Assembly (NCBI GenBank): GCA_022828595.1
Contig: JAKGHH010000001.1
Location: forward strand, 123,268,999-123,332,998
From: Nelumbo lutea
Lineage: Eukaryota; Streptophyta; Magnoliopsida; Proteales; Nelumbonaceae
Direction: 5' to 3'
DNA length: 64,000 bases
The notes below the pieces were generated by a model, which saw only the letters and a program-made list of their open reading frames with translations, searched no databases and was not told where the DNA came from. The position numbers were made by a program, and so were the translations under genes. Of this stretch, positions 23,401-32,523 are shown in pieces; position 1 is the stretch's first letter; each line of letters starts with the position of its first letter.

Positions 23401-24448
23401 TGGAGTTGATCTGGGCCTTCATATTCATCATGAAGATTTAGGTTCTCAATGGCTAAAGTCACATGATTAGTTGCGCCTGAATCAGGGTACCAGGCCTTGT
23501 CAGAGGCTGGCATTGTAGTGGTGGCTGAGTATGTTGTAGGAGGTTTGAGCGGCTTGATGCTTTCATCAAATCTTCTCTTGCAAAAAAGGGCTGAATGTCC
23601 TTGAATTTTGCAGATCTGGCAAGTTCCCTTATAACGAGAATTTGATTTATTAGAATTTTGGATATACTGACCTTGAGTTTTGGGAGCTTTTGATTGCATT
23701 TATGATTGTTTTGATTTCTGAGCAAGATTTGCTGAAGGAATGTCCACACCAACTGTGTTTAGTCTGCTACGATGCAAACACTATTCATAATTGAGGAGAA
23801 ATCCTCGTAAATCCTCAAAGGACATAGGATCAGTACAAGTGGTGATGGCTGCAGACAGGGTTTCATATTCTGAAGAAAGTCCTTCCAAGGTGTGATATAG
23901 TAAATCAGTGGTGAAAATGGGTTCACCAATAGCAGCTAACATATCTGCAATAGTCTTGATTTTGAGAAGATATTCTGGCATTGGAAGGCTCCCTTTCTTC
24001 AGTTCATTTAACTCAAATCTGAGTTGAAGAATTCTTGGCCTTGAGATGGATGAATAAAGCTTCTCCAGGGCTGACCAAACATCATGTGGAGTGGTGCATC
24101 CAACGACTTGAGCCATAACATGTTCGATGAGAGATGAGATGAGCCAACTTAAAATAAGCTGATCCCTGATTTTCCCATTCAACATAGTCAGGATTCAACT
24201 CCTCTGCCTCTTTATCAGCAATCAGATTTGAATAGAGGAGGAGCTTTGTGGGTTCCATTAACATATCCCATAATACGTTTGGACTTCAGGAATAGGCAAG
24301 AACTGGAGCTTCTAGAGCATGTAGTTGCTCCCATCGAGTTTGACACTGATCGGGGGAGGCAAGGTTGAGGCTTGATGAACAGTCCTATTGTTGCAGAGAG
24401 GTTTGTTTGTTGATTGGACTGTGTTGCAGTGGAGGTTTCAGACGCCAT
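20495..24448 (-). pseudogene. Copia B gag-pol remnant, left copy
   Basis: Gag starts at 24448 (MASETSTATQSNQQTN), the first ATG after the primer site. The UBN2-type Gag continues to about 23781. In the 181-residue frame 23154-23699 the knuckle C27-x2-C30-x4-H35-x4-C40 is intact, and the protease motif is YPDSGATNHV (residues 71-80). Pre-integrase HQRLGHPA and integrase lie at about 23080-22400. Reverse transcriptase starts at [14 protein letters not shown] (about 21860) and has KSLYGLKQALQAWY (about 21560), but the active site at 21404-21415 is YVYN instead of YVDD. RNase H ends near 20500 after SEYRSIAIAASELLWLWSLL. Frames are broken at about ten places. The order protease-integrase-RT-RNase H is Copia. 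Confidence 0.9.
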
Positions 24449-24465
24449 GGGGACTGGAGGTTGAT

Positions 24466-24477
24466 GCTCTGATACCA
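24466..24477 (-). other. Copia B primer-binding site, left copy
   Basis: TGGTATCAGAGC on the minus strand, directly inside the 5' LTR. It is complementary to the 3' end of plant initiator methionine tRNA and is the standard Copia minus-strand primer site. Confidence 0.93.
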
Positions 24478-24725
24478 TAAAGTGATATGTCAAGAATGAG
24501 AGAAATCCACGCATACGTTGTGTGTTGAAATTGTATTTATACTGAAGTTTTGTTACAACAGAGAAGTTTACAGATACAGTAGGAAACTTTACAGATAATT
24601 ATAGTTAGTGGTGATAAGGTAGCAAAGAAAAGATAGAGATGGAATGGGAAGAGTTCCGAGTGGGACTCTACTGGTAGGCTGGTTTTGTGCTTGCCTACGT
24701 GGGCTCATTGTGTAGTTGTCTAACA
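24478..24725 (-). repeat. Copia B 5' LTR, left copy
   Basis: 248 bp from TGTTAGACAAC to ATATCACTTTA on the minus strand. A TATA box (TATAAATA, complement at 24534-24541) lies about 55 bases before the LTR end, placing the transcription start inside the LTR as expected. Confidence 0.9.
24534..24541 (-). promoter_or_regulatory. Copia B LTR TATA box, left copy
   Basis: TATAAATA on the minus strand within the 5' LTR. It is conserved in the right arm (39007-39014) and in the 3' LTR outer piece. It would drive the genomic RNA of the element. Confidence 0.65.
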
Positions 24726-24730
24726 TAGAG
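24726..24730. repeat. Copia B target-site duplication (5' side), left
   Basis: TAGAG, the partner of 14528-14532. Confidence 0.85.
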
Positions 24731-25159
24731 AAGACTAGGATGAGTTGGTTAGGTGAAACTAGTTTGAAATGCTTACAGTCTGGTTTTACAGAAGCTAGAA
24801 GATGCCCCAAATGGCAAGATGACCCTGACGAAAGATGAGGAGAATGGGTAAGGTTAAGAGTGGTGCACGTGCATCATTATGCTCATAAATCAAATAAGGT
24901 TTCATAAATATACAAAACTTACAATTTAGATGCCTGTCAAATTTGTTGAAAACACCTGTAACAAAACTATTACTCTTGGTAATAGCTGTGCTCGTTTACC
25001 CAAAAACATTTCAGACAGTTTCTACATGATATTGGCTGGGTTCTGTGGTTTGGTGATCATTTAATATTTGGGTCCTTTTCCATGGCAAAGTAAATATCCT
25101 ACTAGTACAACACCTAGAGCTGATTGACATGCTCAACAAATCAAATCATTTACTTTCAA
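24731..25159. other. Spacer between Copia B and the CACTA-like element, left
   Basis: About 430 bp without a gene or recognised repeat, nearly collinear with 38400-38823 in reverse. Confidence 0.6.
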
Positions 25160-25177
25160 CACTACAGAAAAAATTAC

Positions 25178-25535
25178 TTTTAACTGCTGCTAAAGGCCAC
25201 CAAAGCTGCTGCTAGAAACTTTATCCGGCAGTCATTAAAAATGTGTCACTAGAAGTTCTAGCAGCAGTTTTCTCGGCTGCTGGTATAACAAAAAACTACC
25301 GCTACAAATACTTTTAGCGGCAGTTGTGGCTGCCATTAAAAGTTGAACCAACTACCGCTATATAAACACTTAGCAGCAGTCATAAAGTTGAACCGATTGC
25401 CACTACAAATACTTTCAACAGCAGCTACGACTGTCGCTAAAAGTTGAGCTGACTGCCGCTATAAGTTCGGCACATGATCTTTTAGCGGGCAGTTTAAGGG
25501 CATCTTTAGCAGCAAGCGGCTGCCCACTAAAGACT
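25178..25535. repeat. Subterminal repeat array of the CACTA-like element, left copy
   Basis: More than a dozen short copies of a core like CTGCCGCTAAAAGT or its complement TTTTAGCGGCAGT, in both orientations. Clustered subterminal motifs of this kind are the transposase-binding regions of CACTA elements. GC content is locally higher than its surroundings. Confidence 0.7.
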
Positions 25536-25559
25536 GAGTAAACCTTTGGATGTTCTCAT

Positions 25560-26595
25560 TCAGATCCATCTATGAGATGGAACCACATTCATTAAAAATA
25601 GGAGAAACTAGAGTTTGGGTAATTTAAACCTTTATTTTGATACAAAATGAAACCATTTATTAGAAAGTAGAAACAAATCAAAAACATTATATATATTTGG
25701 ATGATACAAATACAAATAATGATTATTCTTTGGCTTCAAAGTTCTCTTTCCTTGTAAGGATATTGAATTGTATCAGTATGCAATATACAACAATTTGGTA
25801 CATCACACATCAAAAAACATAATCAAAGATGGTAGAGTTTCAATCTAGACAAAAATTTGGCAATTGTCAGCCCTTTGAACTCCAATATGGGCAACCATAA
25901 GAAAAGAATCTTTTCAACATTCTTAATCACCATAGTGTGCATGCTAATTCCATCATCAAAGGTGGGTCTGTTTCACTTCATTAACCAGTTATGATTAAAA
26001 AGAATATCAGAAATCCATCACAAGACCTCAAGGAAACATTTAGCCCTTTCTTTTCTGCATTTCCTGCACAAATAGGGAAAAATTAAAATTTCAAAAGTTA
26101 ATAAGATATAAAACTACCATGAAATGCGGTCAGCAAGGATCTAGACATGCTATGCAGTTTATATATGATGAATGGTTCTAATAGTATTAGGCAAGTGTAC
26201 TGATTTTGCATAAATATTTATGAAGCTGAACTCAAGATGTGATGCCATGTCTCCATGGGTAGATCATACTACATGAACCAAACAAAATCTGTAATATTAA
26301 ATATAAAGTGCATGGCAAAAAGGTTTTCTAATTGGGTAGGGACTAGGGAGCTTCCCTTCGCAACTTACTCCAACTCTTCAACTGACCACATGTTTAATCC
26401 TCCATTCCAAATCAACTTATACCCCAACTTGAAAATGGTGTTTTTCCCTCTATTTATGGGGCAAATTTCAACCCAAAATCCATGGCTACAGACTACATGT
26501 CCAAAATAAGCATTTTTAATAGTCAATTTTTGTAATAAAAAATAAAACTTTGAATGGTTAATATTAGTTGGGAAATGCAGGAGCAATATATATGT
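25560..26595. other. Non-coding interior of the CACTA-like element, left
   Basis: No protein family is recognised. The right arm read forward shows a possible splice acceptor ('tttgtgcag' at about 37500-37508), which could be a leftover of an intron-containing transposase gene or a captured host gene, but I cannot support either. Confidence 0.45.
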
Positions 26596-26840
26596 GCTCA
26601 TCAATTTTTGTAATAAAAAAATAATAACAAGCTAAATGCAGTCAGAGAACAGACCTGGAGGCTCATGTAAATGCCGGAGCATATATATATGCTCATCAAT
26701 TGTATAGAGAAAATCTCAGATGCTCATCAATTTTTGTAATAAAAAAATAATAACAAGCTAATTGCAGTCCAGAGAACAGACCTGGAGGCTCATGTAAATG
26801 CCGGAGCATATATATGTGCTCATCAATTGTATAGAGCCAA
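26596..26840. repeat. Tandem repeat, about 126-bp period, with AT hairpin, left copy
   Basis: The unit beginning 'gctcatcaatttttgtaat' starts at 26596 and again at 26722, with a partial earlier copy near 26525. Each unit carries GAGCATATATATATGCTC or a one-base variant; the copy at 26677-26694 is a perfect 18-bp palindrome. The right-arm array is at about 36735-37010. Confidence 0.85.
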
Positions 26841-29800
26841 TCTCAGATTGGTATCAGTCAATTTTATCCATGCCCAACCAAAAATATGAACGCCATCCAA
26901 TTGGGCAACTAGTATACAGTTTGGTGATGCTGATCTTGGAGAAAGCAGGGGCCTGCACCATCAACATTGGCAACCACCGGTGGGTAAGGTAAGGCTTCTG
27001 AAGTACAAATGCAGTGGAACCCCTAAACCACATTGACAGAGAGATTATGATTCTGCATTACAGCATTAAGTTTGAAGCTTTTTTTATGATACAAAAGTTC
27101 ATTGCATAAAGTTTTAAAAACAGAGACTGTACAAAATCATCTTGTCATTGAATTTAGTACAGAGCCCATATTCACTGGAAGACAAGTCAATAACTCATTC
27201 AGTTCGTCCAGTTCATGGTACATGGATAAACACATTGTTTCTTCTTTGTTATCCTACCCTTATCCCTACTCTACACATGGAAATACTCAACATGCTTGAA
27301 GATGAAACTATCCTAAGCATGCAAAACAATCTTGCTCTCTAAAATTTGATGGAAGAACTCAGCTCAAGACAGATTCTAGTAGCTAAATTCAATTACCTGT
27401 ATACTATAAATAGCCATCAGATTACAGTCTCAACTGAACTCAATATTAGTTTGATATTCAGTTAATTTTAATGCTTCTATTAATACTCATAGAGGATCAC
27501 ATATGAGAATTGGGGTCTGCTTAGATGTATGAATGTGTGTGGTAGATACAGTTTTTGGCCCCTTGGAATCCAGTGGAAGAATGAACAAATGTGGGTGTCT
27601 CATCCACCAGAAAGAAAAGAAAAATGGAGTTGTAATATATATTATTTTCTTCTATCAACTTCTATTATATATCAAAAGTTCATATGCTTGATATAGTTGG
27701 TTGTCCATGGACTGGCCAACAGGAAATAACTGGCATATTCTCCCTCAGCTTACCATTTGCAGACAATTAATATTAATAAGCTTTTGTCTAAAATGAAGGG
27801 TTTGGAGGGGGGGGAGTTGACCAACTTTCCCATTTTCTTTTTTCAAGTAATGTAAGATCAATGACAATGGTACTTTCCCCAGGTTTTTTGGTCACTTGCA
27901 TAGGAAATCAGAAATCTTACCCTCTCCCAAGTGGGTAAGTTATTTTTCCACTTATGAAATATGCTAAAATTTAATAGAGACAAAAACACCCATTAAACAG
28001 GTGCTGAAACAAAAAGATACAAGGATAAAAATGGAAACAAAACACTCACAGGGCATGTGAAAACAAATGGGTCCTTACTATAAACAAGCAACAAAGGTTT
28101 AACATCAAAGTTAAAGAAACTTGTGGGGCTATTTAATTCCTAAAACCAATTCGTCACATGAAGAATTTTTATTTGTCATTCAACCTTTCTTTGGTAAAAT
28201 ATATTAATGGTATGCTATTTGAGTTGTTTAGTGAGCTTCTGTAAAGTATACAAGAATCTGTTTCCACATAACATGGAAAAGTAGTTGGGGGAATTTGGAT
28301 CCTTTGAGGCCATTGACCAAAATTATGTATTCTTATTTACCTTTTGGAAGTGGACTTATGCTTTCAATAGTTGTAATTTCCTCAATAATAAAAAGGTCAT
28401 AATCATTGGTTTTAGGTTTGTACAAACTTTATAAACAAATATAAACCAGAGTATGATACCCTATTAAATGGTCTAAAGGACCTTTTCTCTAGTTTAGGGT
28501 TCAAGAGGAGTCCTCCTCACCCTCTCCTGCACTTTAATAGGGGGTTTTTCCTTTCCCCTCTTTTTGACAATTCAATGCAAATTTACCTTAACTTTTATTA
28601 AAAAAAAAAAAAAAAAAAAAGCTGAAAAGACCTTGCAACATTCTCTAGATACATAAGCTTTGAAATAGGGCTGAGGTTGATTGTAGGATTCAACCATGGT
28701 AAATCATACGGGCTACCTATCTTATCAATTTTCTAGATTAACCACAAGTCCATGGAAAAAAATAGGTGAGTTTGTGCAAGAAAGTTCTCCACATAACCTA
28801 ATTAACTTCCCTAAATGACACTATCTTATTTTAGTAATGTAGAGGAATCTTATAACCAATCTAGCTATATCAGTTTTCTTAATCCATCGTTGGCCCAGAT
28901 GGTCAAAGTGTCAAACCAGTGAACAATTGAGTTGGGTAGTTGATAAGGTCCCTCTTTTAATCTTTTTTAACAATCTTAGAAATTGCATTAGAGTAATTGT
29001 CCCATTGGTGTGTTGAAGTAGTTGGAGTCTCTTTTGAGTTCCAAATAAATTTGCCACCTACTAATGACCCAGTAGATGAGATTAGGGGTGTCAATGGACT
29101 GCTTTTGAGCCCAGCATTAACAGTTAACATGACTAGTTGAGCATATGGCATGATCTTTCCACCTCAATTGGTTAGGAGCCAAGCTAAGGGGGTGACATGA
29201 CCTCTCACCACTGCAATTAGGCAGTGCCTACTCTACCGTCTAAAGCCATCTATCTAATCTAAAGTGTTGTATTACTCAAAAACAAAACCACAAAAGTTAA
29301 GTCTGCATAAACCAGGAGTTATGCAGTGCCCAAGTCAATCTTTATTAGGCCAAGTTACATCAGCCTTTTCAGTTCGGAAAGATGAGGAAAGGGAGGAAAT
29401 TGGATGTTTTTTGAAAACTACAGGGGAGGTTTTTATTAAAATCAAAAAGACGGGAAATTTATATGATTGTCAAAAAATTCAGGGGAGGTTTTTATATTTT
29501 ACCCTTTTTTTCAAAGAATGTAAGACATAAAACTATGCAGATGGAATAGTATAGAACAGAATACTTTTCAGTGTTTCATCCATGGAAGGAAGATTCTTGA
29601 TGGTTCAAGGTATTGTGGAATATTTTTTATGCAGTTTCATGAAGTTCAGAATTTGCATTCCCATAGAACAGAATACTCCTTACAAACTGACAAAACAAAG
29701 TCAAATGTGAAAACAAAAAACAAATCAGAATTTGCACTCCCCATTCATTTACATCAATGAAAAAAAAAAGCACTGAAAAACAAACAGAGCCTTCATAACA

Positions 29801-30994
29801 AACAAAATAAAGCAAAAGCTCAAACAATAATTAATCAGAATGTATAATAAAATCATTCACACTTCCATTCTTTTACAAGTGCAGATGAATTGCACTGCAA
29901 ATAAACCAGGTAGTAAAAAGAATGGTTAGAACAAAGTGAAGGAGGGATTCCCTTTACATTGGTCATGATCAAACCACATTCACTTGACATTGGGTAAATC
30001 CCTCTCCCTTCTTGGGACTTGGGAGAAGTTAGACTGAACAAATGAGAGTTTTAAGGGCTGTTTTAGAATATGAATTGTTTTTTCTTGTTGTTGGTTCCGA
30101 AAACAAATCAAAATTATATGGTTTGTAAACAGATTGTTTAATCAAAATAAAAAACACAAAAAAACATGTTTTTGATTCTGTCTTTTTGCTTCCAAAATTG
30201 AAACAAAAAAAAATGTTCTTGAATTCCTCAATTCCATAACATTAATATTTTTCATCTAGTTATTTAATACTATATTTCATAAATCATATGGTTCCTATCT
30301 ACACTACAAAATTTGTTTTTGTTTTGATGGTTCCAAACAAGGTTCAAAGTATCAGCAAGGTTCCAACACACCTGTTTAAAGGTATTTCAGAGAACCCATT
30401 ATTTATTTATTAAATAATATAACTAAAAGAAAATAAAAAAGTCCATGTTTTAAAGCATCAATACATCATTGCCTATACATTTGGGTGTATCGATACTTTA
30501 ACCCATTGTTCAACAAACATGTTTTTGTTTTTTGCTTGTGTGGCGATTTCAAAATCAAATGAAAACAAAAGCATTCATGTTGTAGAACATCCTATTAATT
30601 TATTAAACACTCGTTTGACAATTTAGTGGGATTTGGCTTCCATGATTTATGGCTTCAAGGAAATGCCCTCTTAACAATTTGATGTCTTTAAGGATCAGAA
30701 AAGCTACAACCTTATGAATGAAGATAAATCATAACTAGAGAAGTTGTGATTTTAGTTAGATGTAAGCTACCAATTCATGAAAGAAACCAGCAGCTTACTT
30801 AGCTTGGCAACCCCTGTTCAGTCATCACCATTAAATCCAGATCAATTGAACATTACCCAGATCATTGACGCATTTTTAGGGCACATACCTTCTTCAAATT
30901 TTCTGTAAACCTCAATAGTTTTTCATACTGCAACATATCAGTATTATATTCAGTTATTCAAAAACTGCAGCTAAAGATGTTTTTTCTTGTAGTA
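26841..30994. other. Remaining interior of the CACTA-like element, left
   Basis: No gene is supported. It includes a 21-A run (28600-28620), a doublet of 'aggggaggtttttat' at about 29424 and 29483 typical of dispersed plant intergenic repeats, and homopolymer-rich passages of 'aaacaaaaa' (29700-30250). Open frames are short, and several lose their frame in the other arm. Confidence 0.5.
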
Positions 30995-31771
30995 CACTAT
31001 ATATGACAAACAAATTCCTCACCCCCTACCAAGAAATCTTTTCTACAAATTACAGTCTCGTCCAGGGCAACCCCGCAACAGAAAATCCCTCCCCATTCCA
31101 TCTCTTGCTAAAGATAAATTCTAACACCTACACACTAAATTTGCAAACTTCTAGGGATCCAAATTGAAGGAGAAATTAAAGAGAGGACCCTAGTTGGAGA
31201 CATGCCATCCCTTACCAAAGTCTTAAATTCCCAAGGTATTTGTTCTTGACCTTTCATCCAGCAAATAAGCACTTGACAATCGAGAAGGGAGGGCCCTAGT
31301 GAGAACAGCAATCATTGACCAAAAGGTCTTAATTAACAAAGGTATTTGTTCTTGACCTTTCATGCAGCAAATAAGCACTTGCACAATCTCACTCCACTAT
31401 GACATCCCTTAAACAATTATTTGATAGTAGCAACTTTTAAATATTATATTAGAAGCATCAATTCTGCTCTGCCAAAGACTTCCCCTGTTCCACTAGGCCT
31501 GAAAACATAAGCATAACATTACCTTCATGTTTTCCATGAATTAATAACATTGGAAACTCTCCAATAACATAATAATCATTATAATTAACTAGGCAAGAGT
31601 ATATAGGTGAATACATTATCAGAAACAAAATTTTGAATAAACTAACCAAGCACATGCCCAACTTCCAGAATACAAAGGTTGAATAAAACTTTTCGCAGAT
31701 AAAATGTACTAAAAGTTTAATAGAGAGTTACTTGTACTAACATTGAGTGGCTTAGGGGACAAGAAATCAGA
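30995..31771. other. Axis-proximal sequence, left contig end
   Basis: No gene. Bases up to 31672 pair with 31872 onward but are more diverged than the rest of the arms. The final 99 bases (31673-31771) have no partner. It includes a two-copy tandem repeat at 31235-31400. Confidence 0.7.
31235..31400. repeat. Two-copy tandem repeat, about 105-bp period, left copy
   Basis: The phrase 'ggtatttgttcttgaccttt' starts at 31235 and again at 31340, each followed by 'cagcaaataagcacttg'. The copies between them are diverged. It mirrors 32157-32345. Confidence 0.85.
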
Positions 31772-31871
31772 NNNNNNNNNNNNNNNNNNNNNNNNNNNNN
31801 NNNNNNNNNNNNNNNNNNNNNNNNNNNNNNNNNNNNNNNNNNNNNNNNNNNNNNNNNNNNNNNNNNNNNNN
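31772..31871. other. Assembly gap of exactly 100 N at the symmetry axis
   Basis: There are 100 consecutive N. Round-number runs are commonly placed by scaffolding software for gaps of unknown size. The right contig begins at 31872 with sequence complementary to 31672, so pairing starts at its first base. The left contig carries 99 further bases (31673-31771) with no partner. The true distance and relative orientation of the two contigs are therefore not shown by the sequence. Confidence 0.97.
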
Positions 31872-32523
31872 TATTCTGGAAAGTGTCTTTTGGTTAGTTT
31901 ATCAAAATTTGTTCTGATAATTGATTCACCTTATACTCTTTTGCCTAGGTTAATTAAAATTATTATGTTATTTGAGAGTTTCCCACTGTATAATCATGGA
32001 AAACATGAAGGAAATGTTATTGCTTAGTTTCTCAGGCCTAGTGGAACAGGGGAAGTCTTTGAGAGCAGAAATTGATGGCATCTAATATAATATTTAAAAA
32101 TGCTACCATCAATAGGGGTTTTAAGGGAATTCATAGTGGAGGGAGATTTGCAAGTGCTTATTTGCTGGATGAAAGGTCAAAGAACAAATACCTTGGGAAT
32201 TTAAAGGACTTTGGTAAGGATGGCTGTCTCACTAGGGCCCTCCCTTCTCGATTGTCAAGGTGCCTTATTTGCTGGATGAAAGGTCAAGAACAAATACCTT
32301 GGGAATTTAAGACTTTGGTTTAAGGATGGCTGTCTCACTAGGCGTCCTCCCTTAATTTCTCCTTCAATTTGGTCCTAAGAAGTGCAAATATGTTAGTAGA
32401 TTCTTAAGCAAGAGATGGAATGGGGAGGGATTTTTCTGTTGCGGGTTTGGCCTGGACGAGACTGTAAATTTGTAGAAAAGATTTCTTGGTAGGGGGTGAG
32501 GAATTTGTTTGTCATATATAGTG
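31872..32523. other. Axis-proximal sequence, right contig start
   Basis: No gene. It pairs with 31672 downward from its first base. It holds the right copy of the axis-proximal tandem repeat. Confidence 0.7.
32157..32345. repeat. Two-copy tandem repeat, 107-bp period, right copy
   Basis: 'cttatttgctggatgaaagg' occurs at 32157 and 32264, each followed by 'ggatggctgtctcactagg'. The two right copies are more alike than the two left copies, suggesting local homogenisation. Confidence 0.88.

Larger units (their letters stand above)
14533..24725 (-). mobile_element. Copia B: RE1-like Ty1/Copia element, split by a LINE, left copy
   Basis: On the minus strand the order is 5' LTR (24725-24478), initiator-Met primer site, gag-pol remnant, then a 3' LTR cut in two (20467-20307 and 14631-14533) by a 5.7-kb LINE. 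Without the LINE it is about 4.5 kb, a normal size for RE1/Retrofit-type Copia. TAGAG flanks both ends. The 5' and 3' LTRs differ at about 4 of 90 bases by eye in the part next to the U3/R TATA box, so insertion was not recent. Frames are broken and the polymerase motif is mutated. Confidence 0.92.
25160..30994. mobile_element. Candidate CACTA-type DNA transposon, non-autonomous, left copy
   Basis: The left terminus reads CACTACAGAAAAAATTAC. The other end, read inward on the minus strand, is TACTACAAGAAAAAACATC, a near match to the CACTACAAGAAAA ends of plant En/Spm elements. Subterminal arrays of 'gctgctaaa/tagcggcagt' words fill 25178-25535, and 'gcagctaaag' also stands at the far end. The three flanking bases are CAA on one side and CAC on the other, so a 3-bp duplication is not clean. 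The 5.8-kb interior has only short open frames and no recognisable transposase. It could be a deletion derivative, or two unrelated ends that happen to face each other. Confidence 0.6.

Noticed and set aside
29155..29230. Possible tRNA or SINE from 'tcaattggttaggagcc'
   Set aside because: The A-box-like word has no B-box at a suitable distance on the same strand, and no cloverleaf is evident.
31743..32027. Open frame running through the N gap
   Set aside because: It exists only because N codons are read as sense; a third of it is unknown sequence and the two sides are different contigs.
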